Below, piece after piece: positions 8,418-17,554 of a stretch of 38,403 nt of DNA. The notes below the pieces were generated by a model that made no database searches, had not been told where the DNA came from, and saw only the letters and a list, made by a program, of their open reading frames with translations. Made by a program: the position numbers and the translations under genes. The DNA is from Pseudomonas sp. RIT623 (GTDB taxonomy: Bacteria; Pseudomonadota; Gammaproteobacteria; Pseudomonadales; Pseudomonadaceae), in contig NZ_SOZA01000046.1 of assembly GCF_004519305.1 (NCBI RefSeq), forward strand, positions 1-38,403, in the 5' to 3' direction. Position 1 is the stretch's first letter, and each line of letters opens with the position of its first letter.

Positions 8418-8456
8418 TGACACCTGTCAATGCGCGGAGTCTAATGGACACCTGTC
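8418..8456. promoter_or_regulatory. Tandem GACACCTGTC dyads upstream of the SlyB-like gene
   Basis: The 10-mer GACACCTGTC, a 4-2-4 dyad, occurs at 8419-8428 and again at 8447-8456, 28 bp apart. The first is extended to TGACACCTGTCA. A TCTAAT -10-like hexamer (about 8440-8445) lies between them. Two identical dyads around a promoter suggest a repressor operator pair. The regulator is not identified. Confidence 0.45.
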
Positions 8457-8472
8457 TTATGGAGATTGACCC

Positions 8473-8937
8473 ATGCGTAAATCCGCTTTGCTGCTGGCTA
8501 GCTTCACCACTGTGTCGCTGCTGCTGGGCGGCTGCCAATCGTCGCTGACCGGCGACAGCTACTCCCGTGATGAGGCCCGCCGCGTGCAGACCGTACGCAT
8601 GGGTACCATCGAATCCCTGCGTCCGGTGAAGATCGAAGGCACCAAGACCCCGATCGGTGGTGGCGCAGGCGCTATTGTCGGTGGTGTCGCCGGCAGTGCG
8701 GTAGGTGGTGGTCGTGGCAGTATCGTTGCCGCGGTGATTGGTGCCGTGGCCGGTGGCCTGGCTGGTTCCGCCGCTGAAGAAGGCCTGACCCGCACCCAAG
8801 GTGTCGAGATCACCGTGCGTGAAGACGACGGCAGCATGCGCGCCTACGTGCAGCAAGTGCAGCAGAACGAAATCTTCCGTGTGGGTGAGCGTGTTCGCAT
8901 CATGACTGTCGACGGCACCAGCCGCGTCACTCACTGA
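8473..8937 (+). CDS. slyB: Glycine-zipper outer-membrane lipoprotein, SlyB/Pcp type
   Basis: The protein is 154 residues. It has a lipoprotein signal with lipobox LGGC (Cys21), then a glycine-zipper 2TM segment (about 60-100) dense in GG and GxxxG repeats (GGGAGAIVGGVAGSAVGG), and a C-terminal beta domain ending in ERVRIMTVDGTSRVTH. This is the architecture of SlyB/PcP and the rickettsial 17 kDa antigen family, lipoproteins that stabilise the outer membrane under divalent-cation or LPS stress. GGAGA lies 6 bases before the ATG. It is a single-gene unit with tandem dyads upstream and a terminator 14 bp downstream. The symbol is by family likeness; other SlyB-like paralogues may exist. Confidence 0.8.
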   Translation: MRKSALLLASFTTVSLLLGGCQSSLTGDSYSRDEARRVQTVRMGTIESLRPVKIEGTKTPIGGGAGAIVGGVAGSAVGGGRGSIVAAVIGAVAGGLAGSAAEEGLTRTQGVEITVREDDGSMRAYVQQVQQNEIFRVGERVRIMTVDGTSRVTH

Positions 8938-8950
8938 CAGCTCGCTTGAA

Positions 8951-8992
8951 AAGAAAACCCCGACCGGCTTGGCCGTGTCGGGGTTTCTTTTT
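8951..8992 (+). terminator. Intrinsic terminator of the SlyB-like gene
   Basis: AAACCCCGAC pairs with GTCGGGGTTT (10 bp stem, 10-base loop), followed by CTTTTT. The A-run on the 5' side could also let it work for the convergent minus-strand dehydrogenase gene that ends at 9013. Confidence 0.9.
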
Positions 8993-9012
8993 GCCTGCAA
9001 AAGGCGATCGGG

Positions 9013-10626
9013 TTAGTCGTTCAGCCCGAGGATATCCCGTGCCACCGCTTCGGCGATGCGAATCCCGTCGACACCGGCAGACAGGATGCCACCGGCGTAG
9101 CCTGCGCCTTCACCTGCCGGGAACAGGCCCTTGAGGTTGAGGCTCTGGAAGCTGGCATCACGGGTGATACGCAGTGGCGAGGAGGTGCGCGTCTCGATCC
9201 CGGTCAACACCGCGTCATGCAGGTTGTAGCCCTTGATCTGGCGATCGAAGGCCGGCAGCGCTTCACGGATCGCCTCGATGGCGAAGTCCGGCAGGCTCGG
9301 TGCCAGGTCGCCCAGGGTCACGCCCGGTTTGTACGACGGCTCGACGCTGCCCAGCGCGGTGGACGGGCGCCCTGCGACAAAGTCGCCAACCAGTTGCGCG
9401 GGGGCCTGGTAGTTGCTGCCGCCCATCACGTAGGCGTGGGCCTCCAGGCGCTCCTGCAGCTCGATACCGGCCAGCGGGCCGCCCGGGTAGTCGCGCTCAG
9501 GGTCGATGCCAACGACGATGCCGGAGTTGGCGTTGCGTTCGTTACGTGAGTACTGGCTCATGCCGTTGGTGACCACCCGGCCCGGCTCGCTGGTAGCGGC
9601 GACCACGGTGCCGCCGGGGCACATGCAGAAGCTGTACACCGAACGACCGTTCTTGGCGTGGTGCACCAGCTTGTAGTCGGCGGCGCCGAGTTTCGGGTGG
9701 CCGGCATACTTGCCCAGGCGCGCCTTGTCGATCAGCGACTGCGGGTGCTCGATACGGAACCCCACCGAGAATGGCTTGGCCTCCATGAACACGCCCTTGG
9801 CGTGCAGCATGCGGAAAGTATCGCGGGCGCTGTGGCCCAGGGCCAGGACCACATGGCGCGAATGCAGTTGTTCACCACTTTGCAGCACCACGCCGGTGAG
9901 CTGTTCGCCGTCCACCAGCAAATCGGTAACCTTCTGCTCGAAGCGCACCTCACCACCCAGGGTGATGATTTCCTCACGCATTTTCTCGACCATGCTGGTC
10001 AGGCGGAAGGTGCCGATGTGCGGCTTGTTGATGTAGAGGATTTCTTCCGGGGCGCCGGCCTTGACGAACTCTTCCAGCACCTTGCGACCATGGTGCTGCG
10101 GGTCCTTGATCTGGCTGTACAGCTTGCCGTCGGAGAAGGTCCCGGCGCCGCCTTCGCCAAACTGCACGTTGGACTCGGGGTTGAGCACGCTCTTGCGCCA
10201 CAGGCCCCAGGTGTCCTTGGTACGCTGGCGCACTTCCTTGCCGCGTTCGAGCACGATCGGCTTGAAGCCCATCTGTGCCAGCAGCAGGCCGGCGAAGATG
10301 CCACAAGGGCCGAAGCCGACCACGATCGGGCGTTCCTGCAGGGTGGCCGGGGCCTGGCCGACGAACTTGTAGCTGACGTCCGGGGCGACGCCGACCTTGC
10401 TGTCATCTGCGAAACGGCGCAGCAGTTCGGCTTCGTTGCTGGTCTGCAGATCGATGGTGTAGATGAACAGCAATTCGCTGTTCTTCTTGCGGGCGTCGTA
10501 GCTGCGCTTGAACAGGGTGAAACCGAGCAGTTGCGCGTCGTCGATGCCCAGGCGCTGGACGATGGCCGCGCGCAGCTCGTCGTCGGAGTGGTCCAGGGGC
10601 AGCTTCAGTTCGGTGATTCGTAGCAT
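9013..10626 (-). CDS. FAD-dependent dehydrogenase (COG2509-type, uncharacterised)
   Basis: The 537-residue flavoprotein has an N-terminal alpha/beta domain of about 95 residues (MLRITELKLPLDH...), then the FAD dinucleotide-binding motif VVGFGPCGIFAGLLLAQMG (about 103-121) and ERG at the end of the second strand. NVQFGEGGAGTFSDGKLYS (about 155-173) is a hallmark of this NAD(FAD)-utilising dehydrogenase family. A second FAD contact, FPAGEGAGYAGGILSAGVDG, lies near the C-terminus. The substrate is unknown. The ATG at 10626 begins the conserved domain; the in-frame ATG at 10650 adds eight unconserved residues and has no ribosome binding site. It shares orientation with the lipoprotein gene 103 bp upstream. 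Confidence 0.9.
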   Translation of the reverse strand: MLRITELKLPLDHSDDELRAAIVQRLGIDDAQLLGFTLFKRSYDARKKNSELLFIYTIDLQTSNEAELLRRFADDSKVGVAPDVSYKFVGQAPATLQERPIVVGFGPCGIFAGLLLAQMGFKPIVLERGKEVRQRTKDTWGLWRKSVLNPESNVQFGEGGAGTFSDGKLYSQIKDPQHHGRKVLEEFVKAGAPEEILYINKPHIGTFRLTSMVEKMREEIITLGGEVRFEQKVTDLLVDGEQLTGVVLQSGEQLHSRHVVLALGHSARDTFRMLHAKGVFMEAKPFSVGFRIEHPQSLIDKARLGKYAGHPKLGAADYKLVHHAKNGRSVYSFCMCPGGTVVAATSEPGRVVTNGMSQYSRNERNANSGIVVGIDPERDYPGGPLAGIELQERLEAHAYVMGGSNYQAPAQLVGDFVAGRPSTALGSVEPSYKPGVTLGDLAPSLPDFAIEAIREALPAFDRQIKGYNLHDAVLTGIETRTSSPLRITRDASFQSLNLKGLFPAGEGAGYAGGILSAGVDGIRIAEAVARDILGLND

Positions 10627-10729
10627 GGCAGGGTCCAGTATCCCGGCCATGGGCGGCCGGCGGCTTTACATAAACCGCCAAGTATAAGCTGTTCGCCACC
10701 CAGACTGGCAGGATAAAAGCACCCAGCGG

Positions 10730-11407
10730 TCAGAGATCGCGGGCGCCACCGTAGTAGGCGCAGCCTTGCAGGGTCTTGCCGTCCATGCGCAGTTCGGCCT
10801 TGAGGTGGCGGATGGCGCCAGTGGCGCCGTCGACGCAGCGCTGCGGCGCGACCCACAACTCGACGCGCTGGCCATTGGCTTCGCTGGACAGGCTCAGGCC
10901 GCCACCGGGCAGTGCTTCTTCCAGGTAGGGCAGCGGCAGCGGCGGCTCGCCAACGCGGTTGAGGACCATGCCCTTGCCGCTGGCCTTGATGTCCCAGTCC
11001 GGCTCGTTGCCACCAGCGCGCAGGGTCAGCTGCTTGAAGTTGGGGTCTTCGCAGCCGCTGTATTCGGAGGTTTCCAGGCGGTACAGGCGAGTCACCTCGA
11101 GTTGGCCATCGCTGCCGGCTTGCTGGCTGCCGGTCATGCGCCCTCGGACATCGGCGAACAGCTTGTCACCGGCGTCGTCGGCCAGGTTGGCGGCTTCCTG
11201 GAGGATGCCGGTGCCGGCGGCGTCCTTGATGATGAAGCGGCGGCTTTCGCGGCACGGCTTGAACAGCAGGTGGCCGCCGGCTGCGCTCAGTTCGCCCTGC
11301 AGGCGGGTGCTACCGAGGTTCGGGTCGACTGGTTTTTCGGCCAGCATCTGGCAGCCGGCGAACAGCGGCAGCAGGGCGGTGAGCAGCAGGGATGGGGTGA
11401 GGCGCAT
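10730..11407 (-). CDS. Predicted outer-membrane lipoprotein, COG3650-type
   Basis: The 225-residue protein begins with a short lipoprotein signal with lipobox FAGC (Cys19), which decides the ATG at 11407. The mature part shows two similar halves: an N-terminal domain with FKPCRESRRFIIKDAAGTG and a C-terminal domain with GNEPDWDIKASG and PQRCVDGATG...LQGCAYYG, where paired cysteines probably form disulfides. The GNEP-W segment and GCAYYG end are familiar from uncharacterised COG3650 lipoproteins. The function is unknown. The gene precedes the FAD dehydrogenase gene on the same strand with a 103 bp gap, so co-transcription is possible but not shown. Confidence 0.8.
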   Translation of the reverse strand: MRLTPSLLLTALLPLFAGCQMLAEKPVDPNLGSTRLQGELSAAGGHLLFKPCRESRRFIIKDAAGTGILQEAANLADDAGDKLFADVRGRMTGSQQAGSDGQLEVTRLYRLETSEYSGCEDPNFKQLTLRAGGNEPDWDIKASGKGMVLNRVGEPPLPLPYLEEALPGGGLSLSSEANGQRVELWVAPQRCVDGATGAIRHLKAELRMDGKTLQGCAYYGGARDL

Positions 11408-11503
11408 GGGGCGGGCTCCGGTGTTCGGGCAAAAAGTGCCGGCCACGTTACCGAGCCTGTGGGGTGACGACAAGAGGGGCAAGAGCAGTGCACGAGTCGT
11501 GGC

Positions 11504-11588
11504 GTAGGAGCCAGCCTTGCTGGCGAATCAGGCGCCTCGGTGGATGGCACCGGCTACGCCGGTGTTCGCCGGCAAGGCCGGCTCCTAC
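11504..11588. repeat. REP doublet (REPIN-like) with 24 bp arms
   Basis: GTAGGAGCC...GGCGAA (11504-11527) is mirrored by TTCGCC...GGCTCCTAC (11565-11588), differing at few positions. The central ACCGGC/GCCGGT pair adds a small hairpin. It lies between the lipoprotein promoter region and the end of the liv operon. Confidence 0.8.
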
Positions 11589-11620
11589 ACGGGCCACGCC
11601 AACAGCGAATTCAACAGGCA

Positions 11621-11644
11621 GAAAAAAGGGCCCGAAGGCCCTTT
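11621..11644 (-). terminator. Intrinsic terminator of the liv operon
   Basis: On the minus strand AAAGGGCC-TTCG-GGCCCTTT forms an 8 bp stem with the stable UUCG tetraloop, running into a T-rich stretch. It begins 7 bases after the livF stop. Confidence 0.92.
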
Positions 11645-11650
11645 GATCGA

Positions 11651-12352
11651 TCAACCACCCAGGTAGGCGTCGCGCACCTTAGGGTCGGTCAACAGCGCTT
11701 CACCGGTACCCTGCATCACCACCTTGCCGTTTTCCAGCACGTAGGCGCGGTCGGCGATCTTCAGTGCCTGGTTGGCGTTCTGCTCGACCAGGAACACGGT
11801 CACGCCATCGCGGCGCAACTGTTCGATGATGTCGAAGATCTGCTGGATGATGATTGGTGCCAGGCCCAGGGACGGTTCGTCGAGCAGCAGCAACTTGGGC
11901 TTGCTCATCAGCGCCCGGCCGATGGCGAGCATCTGCTGCTCGCCGCCGGACATGGTGCCGCCACGCTGGATGTAGCGCTCCTTCAAGCGTGGGAACAGCT
12001 GCAGGACCTTGTCCAGTTGCTCCTGGTAGTCGCCCTTGTTGGTGAAGAAACCGCCCATGGCCAGGTTTTCCTCGACAGTCAGGCGGGCGAACACGCGGCG
12101 GCCTTCCGGCACCACCGCGATGCTCTTGCGCATGATGTGCGAGGACGGCTGGCCGACCAGCTCCTCTCCCAGGTACTTGATGCTGCCGCTGCTCGCCTGG
12201 GGCGAGCCGCACAGGGTCATCAGCAAGGTCGACTTGCCGGCGCCGTTGGCGCCGATCAGGGTGACGATCTCGCCTTGGTTGATCTCGACGTTGACGCTGT
12301 GCAGCGCCTGGATCTTGCCGTAGAAGGTGGAAACGTTCTCGAACTTCAGCAT
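11651..12352 (-). CDS. livF: Branched-chain amino acid ABC transporter, ATP-binding protein LivF
   Basis: The protein is 233 residues, the normal length for LivF (BraG in P. aeruginosa). Walker A is GANGAGKST (about 34-42), the ABC signature is MSGGEQQMLAIGRA (about 134-147) and Walker B is LLLLDEPSLGLA (about 154-165), followed by the switch His region VFLVEQN. With LivG it forms the ATPase dimer that drives high-affinity Leu/Ile/Val import at the inner membrane. Its ATG directly follows the livG TAA (TAAATG), so translation is probably coupled. It is the last gene of the operon and is followed at once by a terminator. Confidence 0.97.
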   Translation of the reverse strand: MLKFENVSTFYGKIQALHSVNVEINQGEIVTLIGANGAGKSTLLMTLCGSPQASSGSIKYLGEELVGQPSSHIMRKSIAVVPEGRRVFARLTVEENLAMGGFFTNKGDYQEQLDKVLQLFPRLKERYIQRGGTMSGGEQQMLAIGRALMSKPKLLLLDEPSLGLAPIIIQQIFDIIEQLRRDGVTVFLVEQNANQALKIADRAYVLENGKVVMQGTGEALLTDPKVRDAYLGG

Positions 12353-13120
12353 TTACGCCTCCCCCAGGTAGGCCTTGATCACATCCGGGTTGCCGCGAAT
12401 CTCTTCGGGCGTGCCGTCGGCCAGGGGCGTGCCCTGGTTGATCACCACGATGTGGTCGGAAATGCTCATCACCAGCTTCATGTCGTGCTCGATCAGCAGC
12501 ACGGTCACGTTGTGCGATTCGCGCAGGTAGGCGATGAGGGCCTTGAGGTCCTCGGTCTCCTTGGGGTTCAGGCCGGCGGCCGGTTCGTCGAGCATGATGA
12601 TCCGCGGTTGGGTCATCATGCAGCGGGCGATTTCCAGGCGCCGTTGCTGGCCATAGGCGAGGGTGCCGGCGGTACGGTTGGCGAACTCGGTCAGGTTGAC
12701 CTTCTCCAGCCAGTACTGGGCACGCTCCATGGCTTCTTTTTCGCTGCGGCGGAAGCTCGGGGTCTTGAACAGGCCGGCGAAGAAGTTGGTATTGAGGTGC
12801 CGGTGCTGGGCGATCAGCAGGTTCTCCAGCGCGGTCATTTCCTTGAACAGGCGCACGTTCTGGAAGGTTCGCACCACGCCCTTGCGGGCAATCTGATGGC
12901 CGGCCAGGCCCTGGATCGGCTGGCCGTCGAGCAGGATGGTGCCGCCGCTGGGCTTGTAGAAGCCGGTCAGGCAGTTGAACACCGTGGTCTTGCCGGCGCC
13001 GTTCGGGCCGATCAGTGCCACCACCTGTTTTTCCTTGACGGTCAGGGCCACGCCGTTGACCGCCAACAAGCCGCCAAAGCGCATGCTCAGGCCGCTGACT
13101 TGCAGAATTTCGCGGCTCAT
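12353..13120 (-). CDS. livG: Branched-chain amino acid ABC transporter, ATP-binding protein LivG
   Basis: This 255-residue ATPase matches LivG (BraF). Walker A is GPNGAGKTT (about 38-46), the signature is LAYGQQRRLEIARC in place of the canonical LSGGQ, a known variant of this subfamily, and Walker B is IIMLDEPAAGLN. The C-terminal extension of the branched-chain amino acid subfamily reads GTPEEIRGNPDVIKAYLGEA. Its ATG overlaps the livM stop by four bases (ATGA) and its stop abuts livF, so the three genes are tightly coupled. It pairs with LivF on the LivHM permease. Confidence 0.97.
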   Translation of the reverse strand: MSREILQVSGLSMRFGGLLAVNGVALTVKEKQVVALIGPNGAGKTTVFNCLTGFYKPSGGTILLDGQPIQGLAGHQIARKGVVRTFQNVRLFKEMTALENLLIAQHRHLNTNFFAGLFKTPSFRRSEKEAMERAQYWLEKVNLTEFANRTAGTLAYGQQRRLEIARCMMTQPRIIMLDEPAAGLNPKETEDLKALIAYLRESHNVTVLLIEHDMKLVMSISDHIVVINQGTPLADGTPEEIRGNPDVIKAYLGEA

Positions 13121-14369
13121 CGAGGCAGCTCCATGTGCGGACGTTGCATGGGCAGCAGCCCCTGCGGACGCCAGATCATCATCAACACCATCAGCGCACC
13201 GAACATCAGCATCCGGTATTCGCTGAACTCACGCATCATCTCCGGCAGCAGGATCATCACGATGGCCGCGAGAATCACGCCCAATTGCGAGCCCATGCCG
13301 CCCAGCACGACGATGGCGAGGATGATCGCCGACTCGATGAAGGTAAACGATTCCGGTGTCACCAGGCCCTGGCGGGCGGCGAAGAAGCTGCCGGCGAAAC
13401 CGGCGAAGCAGGCCCCCAGGGTGAACGCCGAGAGCTTGATCACGGTGGGGTTCAGGCCCAGCGCGCGGCAAGCGATTTCGTCTTCGCGCAGTGCTTCCCA
13501 GGCGCGGCCGATCGGCATGCGCAGCAGGCGGTTGATGACGAACAGCGCCAGCAAGGCCAGCAGCAGGGCCACCAGGTAGAGGAAGATGACCTTGTTGATC
13601 GAGTTGTACTGCAGCCCGAAGAACTCATGGAAGGTCTGCATCCCCTCGGCGGCCTTGCGTTCGAAGGTCAGGCCGAAGAACTCCGGCTTGGGGATGTTGC
13701 TGATGCCGTTGGGGCCGCCGGTCCAGTCGGTGAGGTTACGCAGGAACAGGCGGATGATCTCGCCAAAGCCCAGGGTCACGATCGCCAGGTAGTCGCCGCG
13801 CAGGCGCAGCACCGGGAAGCCGAGCAGGAAGCCGAAGGTGGCGGCCATCAGGCCGGCGATCGGCAGGCACACCCAGAAGCTCCAGCCCAGGTAGTGGGAG
13901 AGCATCGCGTAGCTGTAGGCGCCGACGGCATAGAAGCCGACGTAACCCAGGTCGAGCAGCCCCGCCAGGCCGACCACGATGTTCAGGCCCAGGCCCAGCA
14001 GCACGTAGATCAGGATTAGCGTGGCGATGTCGACCGCGCCGCGCGAGCCGAAGAACGGCCAGATCAGCGCGGCCACGATCAGCCCCATGATCACCCAGCG
14101 CTGGGTTTTCGGCAGGGTCAGGAAGTTGCTCACCGAAGGCGGTACCAGCTTGCGCTCCGAGCGCCGGCCCATCACCGCGCTCCATTGCTTGTCGAACAGC
14201 ACGCGCAGGAACATCAGGACCGAGCACGCGGCGATGATGCTGATGGTGAACGAGCCCTGGCTGTGCACGATCAGGCTGATGCCGTCGATGCTGAGTTTCA
14301 GGCCCAGTACCGGGAAGGCCACGGCCCAGACCAGCAAGGCGCTGAAGAACGCCTGTTTGAGATTTCTGT

Positions 14370-14373
<4 letters not shown>
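13117..14373 (-). CDS. livM: Branched-chain amino acid ABC transporter, permease LivM
   Basis: The protein is 418 residues, the length of LivM/BraE. It has an N-terminal extension with two hydrophobic stretches and a charged linker (RRSERKLVP), then about eight membrane helices. The permease signature ALREDEIACRALGLNPTVIKLSAF (about 305-328) is the cytoplasmic coupling loop that contacts LivG/LivF. With LivH it forms the transmembrane channel for Leu, Ile and Val. Its ATG overlaps the livH stop by four bases (ATGA), and its own stop overlaps livG the same way. Confidence 0.96.
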
Positions 14374-15293
<920 letters not shown>

Positions 15294-15470
15294 TACAGCG
15301 CTCCTAAAAACCTGATTTGCATTTCGCTGGCGGGGGAGGCCCGGGCCCTTGTTCTCGCGGTCTTCGCCACGTGATCGTTGTGCGGGCACAGCCAGGAAAC
15401 CGCGGGTGACGGTTTTAAGATTTTCAGGTGAGCCGGCCCCCGGATCACGGGGATCGGGCCCATAGAACCT

Positions 15471-15503
15471 CGTAAAACAAAGCCCACTGCTCGCACAGTG
15501 GGC
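15471..15503 (-). terminator. Attenuating terminator between livK and livH
   Basis: On the minus strand GCCCACTG-TGCGAG-CAGTGGGC forms a perfect 8 bp stem followed by TTTGTTTT, 27 bases after the livK stop. The rest of the leader (15294-15470) has no gene and contains further GC-rich inverted repeats (for example around 15431-15460) but no second clear terminator. Confidence 0.88.
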
Positions 15504-15529
15504 TTCTCGGTCAGCTATTAGTCACGCAG

Positions 15530-16645
15530 TTACTGAGGGGAAACTTCGGTCTTCGGCTTGCCGAAGTGCCACTCGTAGACAACGAACTTGAAGTTCTTCA
15601 GGTCGCCTTTCTCGTCGTACGACAGCTCGCCGGTCGGGGTCTTGAAGGTGCCGGCGTGGATGGCGGCTGCCACCTTGTCGGTGTCTTCGGACTTGGCCGC
15701 CTTGATGCCACCGGCGATCAGTTCGACGGCGGAGTAGGCCGGGAACACGAACGGACCGCTCGGGTCTTTGCCGTCGGCCTTGATGGCGTCGACGATGGCC
15801 TTGTTCTCTGGGTCGGCGTCGAAGGATTTCGGCAGGGTGACCAGCAGGCCTTCGGAGGCGCCCTGGGCGATCTGCGAGATGGAGTCGTTACCCACGCCTT
15901 CCGGGCCCATGAACTTGGCTTTCAGGCCTTTTTCCTGGGCTTGGCGCAGGATCAGGCCCAGTTCTGGGTGGTAGCCGCCGTAGTAGACGAAGTCGACGTT
16001 GTTCTGCTTGAGTTTCTGGATGATCGAGGAGAAGTCCTTGTCACCGGCGTTCAGGCCCTCGAAGACGGCAACCTTGGTGCCCTTGCCTTCCAGGGTGGTC
16101 TTGACCGCGGTGGCGATGCCTTCACCGTACTGCTGCTTGTCGTGCAGCACCGCAACGACCTTCGGCTTGACGTGGTCGGCGATGTAGTTGCCGGCGGCTG
16201 GGCCCTGGGCGCTGTCCAGGCCGATGGTGCGGAAGATCAGCTTGTAGCCACGGCTGGTGATTTCCGGGGAGGTGGCGGCGGGGGTGATCATGATCACGCC
16301 TTCGTCTTCGTAGATGTCGGACGCAGGCTGGGTGGAGCTGGAGCACAGGTGGCCGATGACGAACTTGACGCCGTCGTTGACCACTTTGTTGGCGACGGCC
16401 ACGGCCTGTTTAGGGTCGCACGCGTCGTCGTATTCCTTGGCTTCGAGCATCTTGCCATCGACGCCGCCCTTGGCGTTGATGTCCTTGATGGCCTGTTTGG
16501 CGCCGGTGAACTGCATGTCGCCGTATTGCGTGACCGGGCCGGTCTTGGGGCCGGCGATACCAATCTTGATGGTATCGGCGGCAAACGAATGGCTGGCAAC
16601 CCCGGCCAGAACCATTGCGGCGAACAGCTTGGAAATCTTGATCAT
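15530..16645 (-). CDS. livK: Periplasmic Leu/Ile/Val-binding protein LivK (BraC-type)
   Basis: The protein has 371 residues. Residues 1-22 are a Sec signal peptide (cleavage before ADTIKIGIAGP). The mature part is a type I periplasmic binding protein with GPVTQYGDMQFTGAKQAI, the C76-C101 pair matching the LIVBP disulfide, and GHLCSSSTQPASDIYE and TPAATSPEIT in the ligand pocket. It delivers branched-chain amino acids (in BraC also Ala and Thr) to LivHM. GGAG lies 4 bases before the ATG. It is the first gene of the operon, and the terminator behind it should make it the most abundant product. Confidence 0.97.
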   Translation of the reverse strand: MIKISKLFAAMVLAGVASHSFAADTIKIGIAGPKTGPVTQYGDMQFTGAKQAIKDINAKGGVDGKMLEAKEYDDACDPKQAVAVANKVVNDGVKFVIGHLCSSSTQPASDIYEDEGVIMITPAATSPEITSRGYKLIFRTIGLDSAQGPAAGNYIADHVKPKVVAVLHDKQQYGEGIATAVKTTLEGKGTKVAVFEGLNAGDKDFSSIIQKLKQNNVDFVYYGGYHPELGLILRQAQEKGLKAKFMGPEGVGNDSISQIAQGASEGLLVTLPKSFDADPENKAIVDAIKADGKDPSGPFVFPAYSAVELIAGGIKAAKSEDTDKVAAAIHAGTFKTPTGELSYDEKGDLKNFKFVVYEWHFGKPKTEVSPQ

Positions 16646-17003
16646 AGTGCTCCACTCATTCTGTTGTAATTCTTATAGACCTGAGGTCAGGGCTACAGAC
16701 CGGGCGGGACTTGCGCACTGGCTACGCCAATGCGCCGGCCCCACCTTCCCCCGGAACATGTCCCGGAACTGTACCGGTACAGTGTAGAGCGCTGTCCGAG
16801 CGCTTGAAAAGCGGGCGAAAAGCGTCTGTTTCCAGGGGTGTCGCCTGATCGACATAAAGATACAGAAAGGCGCCATCAATTTGCCTGCATCTTCGGCCCG
16901 TCCCCACAAACTCGGGCCGGATCGACCAAATTACGTATTTGAAACCGGGTTTTTCTGCAAAAATGCCGGCCTTTTTGTTGGCCGATCTTTGCGCAGGTAA
17001 CCC
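16646..17003. promoter_or_regulatory. Divergent livK / DUF2288 intergenic region with a 16 bp perfect palindrome
   Basis: This 358 bp region has no gene. Bases 16768-16783 read ACTGTACCGGTACAGT, a perfect 16 bp palindrome about 123 bp upstream of the livK start, so it is a good candidate operator for a dimeric regulator. CGCATTGGCGTAGCCAGTGCG-like partial symmetry lies at about 16711-16735. I cannot place -35/-10 hexamers with confidence. Confidence 0.5.
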
Positions 17004-17309
17004 ATGACTGATCAAGTAAGCACCCTCTATGCCAAATTGCTCGGTGAGACTGCCGTCATCGAGTGGAAAGCCCTGGAGCGTTTCTGGGCCAAGGGTGACC
17101 TGATTTGGGTCGATCCGTCCCTCGACCTGATCACCGTTGCCGAGGCAATGGCCGAGAATCGCCGCGAGATCTTCGCCAAGTGGCGCGATGATGGCACTGT
17201 CGGGCCGGTCTCTGCTGAACAGGCACTCGAGCTGCAAACCCGCGATCCAGAGATCTGGGCGGTGGTGGTTTCGCCGTTCATCGTGATCCAGGCGAAGAAA
17301 GCGGAATAA
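17004..17309 (+). CDS. DUF2288 family protein
   Basis: The 101-residue soluble protein contains LLGETAVIEWKALERFWAKG and a Val-rich C-terminal strand ending SPFIVIQAKKAE, the pattern of the DUF2288 family, which is of unknown function. AGGTAAC lies before the ATG at 17004. It has no signal peptide or membrane segment. It diverges from livK and is followed by a REP pair; nothing in the context explains its role. Confidence 0.85.
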   Translation: MTDQVSTLYAKLLGETAVIEWKALERFWAKGDLIWVDPSLDLITVAEAMAENRREIFAKWRDDGTVGPVSAEQALELQTRDPEIWAVVVSPFIVIQAKKAE

Positions 17310-17443
17310 GCACGCGCTTTTTTAGTGCGTGATAACGCGCAGATGCATCGTGCTGGTGCGCGTTGACGCTCACGTAAGGTGGAAGTTGGTAACAGTGGCG
17401 GGGTGATTCGGCGGGGCGGTAACAGTTTACGGAATACGTAACT

Positions 17444-17540
17444 GGGGCTGCTGCGCAGCCCATTCGCGGCACAAGGCCGCTCCTACAGGACTACGCGATT
17501 TCCTGGAGGAGCGGCCTGTGCCGCGAAAGGGGAGCGAAGC
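17444..17540. repeat. REP pair, classic P. putida sequence, inverted
   Basis: GGGGCTGCTGCGCAGCCC followed by ATTCGCGGCACAAGGCCGCTCCTACA (17444-17487) is the canonical unit. A second unit in opposite orientation (GAGGAGCGGCCTGTGCCGCGAAAGG...) spans about 17505-17540. The remainder of 17310-17443 shows no gene. Confidence 0.9.
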
Positions 17541-17554
17541 GCGCCCGGATGATG

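Noticed and set aside
11540..13579. 679-codon plus-strand frame across livF, livG and livM
   Set aside because: It spans three genes of a well-conserved operon on the other strand and has no recognisable domain.
17310..17335. Terminator after the DUF2288 gene (CACGC...GCGTG with an internal T-run)
   Set aside because: The stem is only 5 bp and the T-run lies in the loop instead of after the stem.
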